Origin: Streptomyces camponoticapitis
Lineage (GTDB): Bacteria > Actinomycetota > Actinomycetes > Streptomycetales > Streptomycetaceae
Reading direction: 5' to 3'
NCBI RefSeq assembly: GCF_014646115.1
Contig: NZ_BMMV01000004.1
Location: 229,966 to 293,965, forward strand
Length of the DNA: 64,000 nucleotides
Positions 8,050-15,206 of the stretch are shown piece after piece. The notes beneath the pieces are model-generated. The model saw only the letters and a list, made by a program, of their open reading frames with translations, ran no database searches and was not told the origin of the DNA. Each line of letters starts with the position of its first letter. The first letter of the stretch is position 1. The translations under genes and the position numbers were made by a program.

Positions 8050-8538
8050 ATGCTGATCAGGGAAGCCACCCGTGAGGACTGGGCCGCCATCTGGCCGTTC
8101 TTCCAGCGGATCGTGGCGGCGGGCGACACGTTCACGTATCCGACCGACCTCGGTGAGCGGGACGCGAGCGAGTGGTGGCTGCTGGCCCCGCCGAACCGGA
8201 CCGTCGTCGCGGTCGACGACGCGGGCACGGTCCTCGGCACCGCCAAGATGAACAACAACCACATGGGCAACGGCTCGCACATCGCGAGCGCCAGCTACAT
8301 GGTCGATCCCGCGCACACCGGCCGGGGCGTGGGCCGGGCGCTGTGCGAGTACAGCCTGGAGTGGGCGCGTACGGCGGGATTCCGGGCGATGCAGTTCAAC
8401 GCCGTCGTGGAGACCAACACGCACGCGGTGAAGCTCTACGAATCACTCGGCTTCACCGTGCTCGGCACGCTCCCGGAGGGCTTCCGCCATCCGGTGCGGG
8501 GCTATGTCGGCCTCCACATCATGCACCGCGCGCTCTGA
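8050..8538 (+). CDS. GNAT family N-acetyltransferase
   Basis: A 162-residue protein. The start at ATG 8050 (MLIREATREDW) is the standard GNAT opening; the longer upstream reading is Arg-rich and has no ribosome site, so initiation may be leaderless or weak. The acetyl-CoA loop is TGRGVGRAL near residue 95, followed by 'GFRAMQFNAVVETNTHAVKLYESLGF', a segment shared with the aminoacyl/phosphinothricin-type acetyltransferases. 'NNNHMGNGSHIASASYMV' precedes motif A. It is divergent from the VOC gene. Substrate unknown. Confidence 0.87.
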   Translation: MLIREATREDWAAIWPFFQRIVAAGDTFTYPTDLGERDASEWWLLAPPNRTVVAVDDAGTVLGTAKMNNNHMGNGSHIASASYMVDPAHTGRGVGRALCEYSLEWARTAGFRAMQFNAVVETNTHAVKLYESLGFTVLGTLPEGFRHPVRGYVGLHIMHRAL

Positions 8539-8553
8539 GCCGCCTGTCGCCGG

Positions 8554-9330
8554 CTATGTGCCGGGGCGGCCCTGAAGGCGGGCGGCGCGTTCGCGGATCC
8601 GGGGGAGTGCCTCGTACAGAGCGCCGCCCGGACAGCGCGTCGAGTAGCCGTCCCGGTGGCCCGAGACCGTACGGAAGATCTGCCGGGTGCCCTTCTTGTA
8701 CCGGCTGCCGTCGTTGGTGGACACCAGCCTCGTCGTGCCGCGCGGGTCCACCCCGTACAGTCCGAGCTTCCACGCGATCAGCCGGGCGAGAGAGTCGACC
8801 ATGGCCTCGGGCACCGTGGCGCCGTCGCTGAAGTCGCCTATGGCGGCGATGCCGACCGTGCCCACGTTGAACCCCAGTGTGTGCGCGCCGACGACGGGGT
8901 TCTCGATGCCGCCCGCGCGGCCCTCGTAGATGACGCCGCCCCGGTCGACCAGGAAGTTGTAGCCGATGTCGTCCCACTGCCGGTTGTCGACGTGGTCGAC
9001 GGCGAAGGTACGGATGAGATTGGGGACCTCGGGGCGCGTGTAGTCGTTGGGGCTGATGGTGTGGTGGATGAACACGGCACTGACCGCGTCGGCGGTACGT
9101 TCCGGCTTCCGCCGGGGCGGGGGTTTCTCCTGCCAGAACGTCCGCGGCTCGACGGCGGGCGCGGCGCTGCCCCAGCGGAGCGCCCGTTCCGGGCGTGCCT
9201 GCGGGCGCGATGGAGGGGCGGACCCGTCCTCGCCGGCTCTCCCGGCGGCGTCGGCGGCCAGGGTGAGGCCCGCGCCCGCTGCGGCGGCCCAGCCCATGCC
9301 ACGAAGCAGCACGCGCCGGTCGATGCTCAT
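8554..9330 (-). CDS. Tat-exported PGRP-type N-acetylmuramoyl-L-alanine amidase
   Basis: A 258-residue exported protein. The N-terminus has a twin-arginine signal (DRRVLLRG followed by an Ala-rich core). From about residue 80 it carries a peptidoglycan recognition protein/Amidase_2 domain: 'FIHHTIS' (first zinc His), 'IGYNFLVDRGGVIYEGRAGG' (the strictly conserved Tyr-Asn-Phe region), 'GAHTLGFNVGTVGIAAIGDF', and the second His and the Cys ligand in 'SGHRDGYSTRCPGG'. All three zinc ligands of the active enzyme are present, so it should cut the bond between N-acetylmuramic acid and L-Ala. The gene is monocistronic and ends 15 bases from the convergent acetyltransferase. Confidence 0.9.
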   Translation of the reverse strand: MSIDRRVLLRGMGWAAAAGAGLTLAADAAGRAGEDGSAPPSRPQARPERALRWGSAAPAVEPRTFWQEKPPPRRKPERTADAVSAVFIHHTISPNDYTRPEVPNLIRTFAVDHVDNRQWDDIGYNFLVDRGGVIYEGRAGGIENPVVGAHTLGFNVGTVGIAAIGDFSDGATVPEAMVDSLARLIAWKLGLYGVDPRGTTRLVSTNDGSRYKKGTRQIFRTVSGHRDGYSTRCPGGALYEALPRIRERAARLQGRPGT

Positions 9331-9478
9331 GGGGATGAGCGTATGGCGACACGCCGCGATTCGCCTCCCCTCCCAGGCGCCTCACGCGTGTCTTTTAGGA
9401 GGTCGTGCGGGGTCCCTCCGGGCCGGTGACCGAAATCGAACAGTTCGCCCGGACGGAGGTCGTACCGGCCTCAAGAGC

Positions 9479-9838
9479 TCAGTCGTGCGAGGGGCGGCCG
9501 TCGAGCTGGTGATCGGCCAGGCTCAGCGCCTCGTCGATCACGCGCCGCAGATGGCCGTCGCGGAGGCTGTAGACGACCCGGCGGCCCTCCTTGCGGGTGA
9601 CCACCAGACCGGCGAGCCGGAGCTTGGCGAGATGCTGGCTGACGGCGGGGCGGGCCGCGCCGCACATCTCGGTCAGCGTCGTCACGTCCGCCTCGCCGCC
9701 CGCCAGCCCGTGCAGGAGGACCAGCCGCGTGCGGTCGGCGAGGACGGCGAAGACCTCGGCGGCGAGTGTGAACTGCTCCTCGCCCGGGATGGGCGGGTGC
9801 GCATCATGCGCAGGTGACAGTTGCATGCGTGCGTTCAT
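9479..9838 (-). CDS. ArsR/SmtB metal-responsive repressor, KmtR/NmtR-like
   Basis: A 119-residue winged-helix repressor, divergent from a CDF metal exporter. Recognition helix: 'RPAVSQHLAKLRLAGLV'. The alpha5 metal site of the nickel/cobalt sensors follows D-x-H-x10-H-x2-H; here it reads DGH-LRRVIDEALS-L-AD-H, so three of four ligands are visible and the middle His is Leu. Extra His residues sit in the N-terminal tail and at the end (PSHD). No CxC-type cadmium/lead site is seen. It most likely represses the exporter and itself. Start set at the ATG at 9838, which may be leaderless; an internal ATG at 9826 is possible. Confidence 0.83.
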   Translation of the reverse strand: MNARMQLSPAHDAHPPIPGEEQFTLAAEVFAVLADRTRLVLLHGLAGGEADVTTLTEMCGAARPAVSQHLAKLRLAGLVVTRKEGRRVVYSLRDGHLRRVIDEALSLADHQLDGRPSHD

Positions 9839-9853
9839 ATGCACATAATGACG
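9832..9853. promoter_or_regulatory. Probable ArsR-family operator (10-2-10 imperfect inverted repeat)
   Basis: CGTTCATATG and CATAATGACG flank a CA centre and match in 7 of 10 positions as an inverted repeat. The 22-bp site covers the regulator's start codon and its predicted -10 box, the usual placement for self-repression. Sites of ArsR/SmtB proteins commonly have a 12-2-12 form with AT-rich arms. Confidence 0.6.
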
Positions 9854-9874
9854 AACGGGGTACGCCGCTGTCCA
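9845..9874 (-). promoter_or_regulatory. Promoter of the ArsR-type repressor
   Basis: On the minus strand TGGACA (9869-9874) and CATTAT (9845-9850) are separated by 18 bases. The -10 element ends six bases before the ATG at 9838, which places the transcription start on or next to the start codon and explains the lack of a ribosome site. Confidence 0.5.
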
Positions 9875-9929
9875 CCCCACCGCTCCTCCCTGCCCGGTCC
9901 CACCGCCCGAGCGTCGGAAGGCCACCGCC

Positions 9930-11087
9930 ATGAACGACCCGCACGGACACGCCCACCCTGACGGGCACCCTCACGGAGCCGGGCACCACTCCCATGGGCA
10001 CTCCCACGGGCACCCCCACGGCCCTCACCCGGCTGACGCCCGCGAGGCGGTGCGCGGCGGACGGCTCGCCCGCCGGCGGCAGAAGGCCGGTCACCTCCTC
10101 ACCCCCCACTCCCACGAGTCGGCCGACAAGATCGACCCCGCCCTCGAATCGTCGGCGAAGGGCATGCGTGCCCTGTGGGTCTCGCTGGCCGTGCTCGGCG
10201 TGACCGCGCTCGCGCAGCTGGTGGTCGTCATCCTGTCCGGTTCGGTGGCGCTGCTCGGCGACACCGTCCACAACGCCGCCGACGCGCTCACCGCTCTGCC
10301 GCTCGCCGTCGCGTTCGTCCTGGGCCGGCGTGCCGCAACCCGCGGATTCACCTACGGGTACGGGCGGGCCGAGGACATCGCCGGCATCGTCATCGTGCTG
10401 ACCATCGCCGCCTCGGCCGTGTTCGCCGCGTGGACCGCCGTCGACCGGCTGCTCGACCCGCAGCGCGTCAGCCATCTGCCGGCCGTCGCCGCCGCCGCCG
10501 TGGTCGGCTTCGCCGGCAACGAGTGGGTCGCCCGCTACCGCATCCGCGTGGGCCGCGAGATCGGTTCGGCGGCCCTTGTCGCCGACGGGCTGCACGCCCG
10601 TACCGACGGTTTCACCTCACTCGCCGTCCTCCTCGGCGCGGGCGGCGCCGCGATCGGCTGGCGGCTCGCCGACCCGATCGTCGGTCTGCTCATCACCGCC
10701 GCGATCGTCCTGGTCCTGCGCGACGCCGCCCGTGAGGTGTTCCGCCGCATCATGGACGCCGTCGATCCCGCGCTCGTGGACGCCGCCGAGCTGGCCCTGC
10801 TGGACGTCCCCGGCGTACAGGCGGTGGGGGAGCTGAGACTGCGCTGGATCGGTCACCGGCTGCGCGCCGAGGTCGCGGTCGTGGTGGACGGCGATCTGAC
10901 TGTACGTCAGGCGCATGACGTCTCGGTGGCCGCCGAGCACGCGCTGCTGCACGCCGTACCCCGGCTGACCGCCGCCCTGGTCCACGCGGACCCCGCCGCC
11001 ACGGCGGACGAAGCCGACCCGCACGCGGCGCTGACCCACCACGCGCCGAGCCGTGGCCACCGTCCCGCCCCTGCCCATGTCCCCTGA
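9930..11087 (+). CDS. Cation diffusion facilitator (CDF) metal exporter
   Basis: A 385-residue exporter starting at ATG 9930 behind GGAAGG. Residues 4-33 are a His/Gly-rich metal-binding tail (11 or more His). Six transmembrane helices follow; helix 2 carries DTVHNAAD and helix 5 carries HARTD, the two intramembrane metal sites of the CDF family. A cytosolic ferredoxin-like C-terminal domain follows (about residues 280-360). CDF proteins exchange protons for Zn, Co, Ni, Cd or similar ions. The divergent KmtR/NmtR-like repressor suggests cobalt, nickel or zinc detoxification. The last ~25 residues are again His-containing. Confidence 0.9.
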   Translation: MNDPHGHAHPDGHPHGAGHHSHGHSHGHPHGPHPADAREAVRGGRLARRRQKAGHLLTPHSHESADKIDPALESSAKGMRALWVSLAVLGVTALAQLVVVILSGSVALLGDTVHNAADALTALPLAVAFVLGRRAATRGFTYGYGRAEDIAGIVIVLTIAASAVFAAWTAVDRLLDPQRVSHLPAVAAAAVVGFAGNEWVARYRIRVGREIGSAALVADGLHARTDGFTSLAVLLGAGGAAIGWRLADPIVGLLITAAIVLVLRDAAREVFRRIMDAVDPALVDAAELALLDVPGVQAVGELRLRWIGHRLRAEVAVVVDGDLTVRQAHDVSVAAEHALLHAVPRLTAALVHADPAATADEADPHAALTHHAPSRGHRPAPAHVP

Positions 11088-11234
11088 CCCGCCGGCTCTT
11101 TGACGATCTGTCAGGGCCCTCATGCCCACGGGGAGATCTCTCCCTCCCTGGGCTCTTGCCGGTGGACTCTTGTCGGTTACATGACACCCTCACTAGCGTG
11201 TGCCGGGTTCCATCCCCCACACGAGGAGACCGGC

Positions 11235-12497
11235 ATGAAGGACCGAGCGAGACCCACGTACCGACGTCGGATCACCGCGGCCCTTTCTCTACTCGCCTGC
11301 ATGGGTGTGGCCGTCGCCACGCCACCGGCCGGAGCGGCCGACGGCCAGAAGTCCACGCGCGTAGCATCCTCGCCGGTCTCCTGGTCGGCGGATCTGTCAC
11401 GCATCACCTCCGACGACGTCAACGTCCGCTACGCCAAAGGTGCGTTGAGCGTCCGGAGCACCGCTTTCCGTCCGGCGTCGGCGGAGGCCGGCCAAGGCTA
11501 CGGCACCCAGGTGCTCGCCCCCGAGGAACTCGACGGTCCGGTCAACCGGGTCAGCGCCGAACCGGTCGCCGACACGCCCGCGGACGCCGGAGCCGAGGTG
11601 GTCGTCGACGTGCGCGGCCGCTCCGCCGGGGGCAGCTGGACCGAGTGGATTCCGGCGGACCGGGGCCCCGCTGTCCTGCCCCGCGCCGTCACCACCGTCC
11701 AGGCCCGGATCACCCTCTGGGACAAGGAGGGCGAGGTACGCGTCCGGGGCCTGCGGCTCTCCGCGGAGAAGGGCGCCGCGCCCCGCGCCGCCGCGGGCGC
11801 GAGCGCCGTCACCGCCCGGGTCTTCGCCACCCGTGAGGGTCTCGTCGGCCGTACGACCGCCAACGGCCATGTCATCCAGCCGAACGACCACTTCGTCGCG
11901 CTGCCCTCGCGACGGGGCCTGTCGCCCAACGGCAGCGGCCAGTACTCCGTGCAGGTCTGCGGGCCCGCCCGCTGCGAGACGGCGCCGGTGTGGGACGTGG
12001 GGCCCTGGAACACCAAGGACGACTACTGGAACCCCTCGCCGACCCGCGAGATGTTCAAGGACCTGCCCCAGGGCAAGCCCGAGGCGCAGGCCGCCTACGA
12101 GGACGGCTACAACGGTGGCCGGGACGGTTCCGGCCGTGTCGTACTCAACCCGGCCGGTATCGATCTCGCCGACGGCACCTTCTACAACGTCGGCCTGGAC
12201 GACAACGGCTGGGTGACCGTCACCTACCTCTGGACCGGCGACCAGACGGGCACGTCGTTCCCCACGTGGGGCACGGACGTCCGCATCCGCCAGCAGGCGA
12301 CCACCGCCTCGGCCGAGGTGGCGCGGCTCCCCGGTCCGACGACCGTCAACGTCAAGTGCCAGGTCCACGGCCAGCGGATCACCGTGGACGGCATCACCAA
12401 TGACGGCTGGGCCTATCTGCCCGCCTTCGGTGGCTACATCTCCAACATCTTCATCGACGTGGTGGAGTCCTGGCTGCCCGGCGTACCGAACTGCTGA
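11235..12497 (+). CDS. Secreted cell-wall-associated protein with C-terminal SH3-like module
   Basis: A 420-residue secreted protein with a GAGGAG ribosome site and a Sec signal peptide (residues 1-34, ending GAADG). Residues ~70-170 resemble the beta-rich N-terminal domain of secreted PGRP-type amidases (GPVNRVSAEP, VVDVRGRSAGGSWTEW) but no amidase domain follows. Residues ~195-335 form a cysteine-containing domain (QVCGPARC, WDVGPWNTKDDYW, GIDLADGTFYNVGL) similar in layout to secreted double-psi-barrel proteins; a catalytic role is not certain. The last 80 residues (nt 12255-12494) are an SH3-like module ending LPGVPNC that is shared with the two hydrolases at 24287 and 25933. Likely acts on or binds the cell wall. 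Confidence 0.75.
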   Translation: MKDRARPTYRRRITAALSLLACMGVAVATPPAGAADGQKSTRVASSPVSWSADLSRITSDDVNVRYAKGALSVRSTAFRPASAEAGQGYGTQVLAPEELDGPVNRVSAEPVADTPADAGAEVVVDVRGRSAGGSWTEWIPADRGPAVLPRAVTTVQARITLWDKEGEVRVRGLRLSAEKGAAPRAAAGASAVTARVFATREGLVGRTTANGHVIQPNDHFVALPSRRGLSPNGSGQYSVQVCGPARCETAPVWDVGPWNTKDDYWNPSPTREMFKDLPQGKPEAQAAYEDGYNGGRDGSGRVVLNPAGIDLADGTFYNVGLDDNGWVTVTYLWTGDQTGTSFPTWGTDVRIRQQATTASAEVARLPGPTTVNVKCQVHGQRITVDGITNDGWAYLPAFGGYISNIFIDVVESWLPGVPNC

Positions 12498-12500
12498 ACC

Positions 12501-12549
12501 CGCGGGGGCACTTGGGGGCCGTACGACAACTGCCCCAAGTGCCCCCGCG
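12501..12549. terminator. Strong bidirectional hairpin terminator
   Basis: A perfect 17-bp stem (CGCGGGGGCACTTGGGG / CCCCAAGTGCCCCCGCG) with a 15-base loop lies between two convergent genes, four bases after the first stop and 16 bases before the end of the other gene. Confidence 0.9.
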
Positions 12550-12565
12550 CGTCGGGCGCTTCCTC

Positions 12566-13732
12566 CTAACCGACCACGGCCAGGCCCCGCTCCGTCGTGT
12601 TGAGCCGCCGGCCGCCGGTCTCGGTGACCGTCACGATGTCCTCGATACGGACGCCGAAGCGGCCCGGCAGATAGATGCCGGGCTCCACCGAGAAGCACAT
12701 GCCGGGTACGAGGGGCAGCTCCTCGCCCTCGACCATGTAGGGCGGCTCATGGGTGGTGACGCCGATGCCGTGGCCGGTGCGGTGGATGAAGTACTCGCCG
12801 TATCCCGCGCTGTCGATCACCGCGCGGGCCACCCGGTCGACCTCCTGGCAGGCGATACCCGGCCGTACCGCGTCGCAGGCGGCCCGCTGCGCCGCGCGCA
12901 CCACGTCGTGGACGCGCCGCTCCTCCTCGGTGGGCTCACCGACATGAACGGTACGGGAGGTGTCGGAGCCGTACCCCTGGCAGAGCCCGCCGAAGTCGAG
13001 CACGACCATGTCGCCGTTCTCGATGACCCGTTCACCGGCCTCATGGTGCGGGTTGGCCCCGTTGGGGCCCGAGCCGACGACCGTGAAGTCGACCTGGGAG
13101 TGGCCGGATCCGCGCAGCAGACCCGCGAGATCCGCGGCGACGTCGGTCTCCCTGCGGCCCGCGAAGGGCACCTTCTTGATCTCCTCGTACGCGGAGTCCG
13201 CCGCCGCCCCCGCCGCCGCGAGCCGCTCCACCTCCCGCGCGTCCTTGACCGCGCGCAGCATCGGCAGCGCGTTCGTCAACGGCGCGTAGGAGGTGCCTGG
13301 CAGCGTCTTCTGGAGGCCGATGAGATGCAGGGCCCAGGTGTTGTCGCTGATGCCGTAGCGGCCGCCGGCGGTCAGCGCGGGCGCGGTCACGGCGTACGGG
13401 TCGGCGCCGTCGGTCCAGTCCCGCAGGGTCAGCGCGGGCGCGCCGACGGACTTCGCGGCGTCGGGCGCCTCCAGCTTGGGCACGACGAGGACGGGGCCGG
13501 TGTCCGGGGTGAGGACGAGCAGGGTGAGCCGCTCGGTGTCGGCGGGCGGCTGATAGCCGGTGAGCCAGACCATGTCGGGTCCCGGCGCCACGAGGACGCC
13601 GGCCAGCCCGGCGGCCGTCGCGTCCCGCACCGCGCGCTCCATCCGGGCGCGGTAGTCGTCGGCGGTGAAGGGGGCCGGGGCCGCGGGAGCTCCGGCGGCC
13701 GGTTGTGGGGTGGATGCGTCGCTGCCAGTCAT
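12566..13732 (-). CDS. M24 family metallopeptidase (aminopeptidase P / Xaa-Pro type)
   Basis: A 388-residue enzyme with the two-domain layout of Xaa-Pro peptidases: a creatinase-like N-terminal domain (residues ~20-150, with 'MVWLTGYQ') and a pita-bread catalytic domain. The five metal ligands are visible in order: Asp in VVLDFGG, Asp in GSDTSRT, His in GHGIG, Glu in SVEPGIY and Glu in RIEDIV; 'THEPPYM' supplies the second conserved His. It should remove N-terminal residues before proline using two Mn/Co ions, in the cytoplasm (no signal). Start chosen at the ATG at 13732; the open frame continues upstream but reads low-complexity sequence through a hairpin. Confidence 0.9.
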   Translation of the reverse strand: MTGSDASTPQPAAGAPAAPAPFTADDYRARMERAVRDATAAGLAGVLVAPGPDMVWLTGYQPPADTERLTLLVLTPDTGPVLVVPKLEAPDAAKSVGAPALTLRDWTDGADPYAVTAPALTAGGRYGISDNTWALHLIGLQKTLPGTSYAPLTNALPMLRAVKDAREVERLAAAGAAADSAYEEIKKVPFAGRRETDVAADLAGLLRGSGHSQVDFTVVGSGPNGANPHHEAGERVIENGDMVVLDFGGLCQGYGSDTSRTVHVGEPTEEERRVHDVVRAAQRAACDAVRPGIACQEVDRVARAVIDSAGYGEYFIHRTGHGIGVTTHEPPYMVEGEELPLVPGMCFSVEPGIYLPGRFGVRIEDIVTVTETGGRRLNTTERGLAVVG

Positions 13733-13805
13733 ACGGCCATCCTGCCGGGGCCCCGAGCCGCCCGCGACCCCCCGCCCGCTCGTGCGGCTGGTGCCGGACG
13801 GACGG

Positions 13806-13845
13806 GCGCCGCCGGACGGGGACCTGATGTCCCGTCCGGCGGCGC
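13806..13845. repeat. Perfect 15-bp inverted repeat in a divergent promoter region
   Basis: GCGCCGCCGGACGGG (13806-13820) and CCCGTCCGGCGGCGC (13831-13845) flank a 10-base loop. It has the form of a terminator, yet both flanking genes point away from it. It may be an operator, a 5' leader attenuator for the downstream operon, or the end of an unrecognised small gene. Confidence 0.8.
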
Positions 13846-13918
13846 GTGCGTCGGAGCCCGCCGTTCGGCCGAGCCCGCCGTTTGGTCGGACGGCGGGGTC
13901 GTCGCCCCCTTCCACCGC

Positions 13919-14044
13919 ATGATGGGCGCCCTGTTCACCCACCGGCACCGCAGGCTCGTCCGCAACTACGCGCACAACGGCGCCACTTCGGCCGGCCCCG
14001 GCACCTCGTCCACCTCGCCCACCGACGGCGGCCGGCATGCCTGA
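13919..14044 (+). CDS. Possible small protein ORF coupled to the desaturase
   Basis: A 41-codon ORF with GC in almost every third position. It ends in a TGA that overlaps the first codons of the desaturase (ATG 14037), an arrangement typical of translational coupling. The N-terminal half is basic (FTHRHRRLVRNYAHNG) and the C-terminal half is rich in Ser, Thr, Gly and Pro. It has no ribosome site of its own and the frame is open further upstream, so it could be chance. If real, the combination with a desaturase-fold oxygenase and a P450 would be worth checking as a peptide-modification unit. I do not recognise the sequence. Confidence 0.3.
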   Translation: MMGALFTHRHRRLVRNYAHNGATSAGPGTSSTSPTDGGRHA

Positions 14045-15206
14045 GCAGCGGCGACAGCAACACCGCCTCCCCGCGCCCGCGATCGTCTGGGAGCCCGGGA
14101 TCCAGCGCGCCATGCGCGACTTCTCCGTGCAACAGGCCCACCAGACCCTGCGCGGCCTCTTCAAACCGCGGCTCGCCGTCTACTGGGCGGACTTCCTCTG
14201 CAGTTACCTGGTCGCCGTCGCCGCCTTCTGGGCGGTGGGCCCGCTCGGCGGCCTCACCGTCGCCGGCGTCGCCGCCTTCGTGGTGTCGGTCCTCGCGGTC
14301 TTCCGCTGCTTCGCCTTCATCCACGAGATCGCGTACTTCCGCGCGAAGCGCTCCTTCAACCGCTTCCGCACCGGCTGGAACATCATCTTCGGTATCCCGA
14401 TGCTGGTCCCGGTCTTCATGTACGACTGCCACGGCGAGCACCACAACCGCCGCTTCTACGGCACCGGCGAGGACGCGGAGTATCTGCCGCTCGCCCGTAT
14501 GTCCCTGTGGAGCAGCGCGCAGTTGCTCGTACTGCCCCTGATGCTGCCGCTCTTCGGGCCGTACCGGTTCGGGGTCGTCACCCCGGTCTCCTGGTTCGTC
14601 CCCCGCGTGCGCACCTGCCTGTACCGGAACCTCTTCTCGCTGAAGATCGACCTGGAGTACGAGGGCCGCCTCCCCAAGCCCGAGGAGAAGCTCAACTGGC
14701 GCCTCCAGGAAGCCGCTTGTCTGCTCTGGATGGGGGCCGTCGCCGCGCTCGTCGCCACCGGGACCGTCTCGGCCGGCCGGGTCTGGCAGTGGTGCGCGCT
14801 CTTCGCGGCCGTGGCAGTCCTCAACTCCGCCCGGCTGCTCGCCGCCCACCGCTACGTGGGCAACGAGGAGGAGATGTCCGTGGTCGAGCAGATGATGGAC
14901 ACCGTCAACCATCCGCGCAACCGCCCGCTGGCCGAGCTGTGGGCCCCGGTCGGGCTGCGGCTGCACGCGCTGCACCACCTCATGCCCGGACTCCCTTACC
15001 ACAACTACCTGGCGGCGCACGACCGGCTGGTGAGCGCGCTGCCCCCGGACTCGGCCTACCGGCTCACCGAGAGCCCCGGCCTGGTGGCGTCCCTGGGCCG
15101 GCTCGTACGCGAGTCCCGCGCGCACCAGAAGGCAGGAACCCTCCTCCCCGCCAGGGCCGCGAAGCCCGCCCGGGGCGTCCGAAGCGATGAAAGGGCCGTC
15201 CGATGA
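14037..15206 (+). CDS. Membrane fatty acid desaturase-family di-iron enzyme
   Basis: A 389-residue membrane protein with the three histidine boxes of the fatty acid desaturase/hydroxylase family: HEIAY at residues 96-100, HGEHH at 132-136 and HALHH at 310-314. Four hydrophobic helices flank the boxes (residues ~52-92, ~112-128, ~165-190, ~240-280). The enzyme would use a di-iron centre and O2 to desaturate or hydroxylate an acyl, carotenoid or similar chain. Its stop overlaps the ATG of the next gene, a P450, by four bases (ATGA), so the two probably act on the same substrate. Substrate unknown; electron donor not encoded nearby. Confidence 0.85.
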   Translation: MPEQRRQQHRLPAPAIVWEPGIQRAMRDFSVQQAHQTLRGLFKPRLAVYWADFLCSYLVAVAAFWAVGPLGGLTVAGVAAFVVSVLAVFRCFAFIHEIAYFRAKRSFNRFRTGWNIIFGIPMLVPVFMYDCHGEHHNRRFYGTGEDAEYLPLARMSLWSSAQLLVLPLMLPLFGPYRFGVVTPVSWFVPRVRTCLYRNLFSLKIDLEYEGRLPKPEEKLNWRLQEAACLLWMGAVAALVATGTVSAGRVWQWCALFAAVAVLNSARLLAAHRYVGNEEEMSVVEQMMDTVNHPRNRPLAELWAPVGLRLHALHHLMPGLPYHNYLAAHDRLVSALPPDSAYRLTESPGLVASLGRLVRESRAHQKAGTLLPARAAKPARGVRSDERAVR

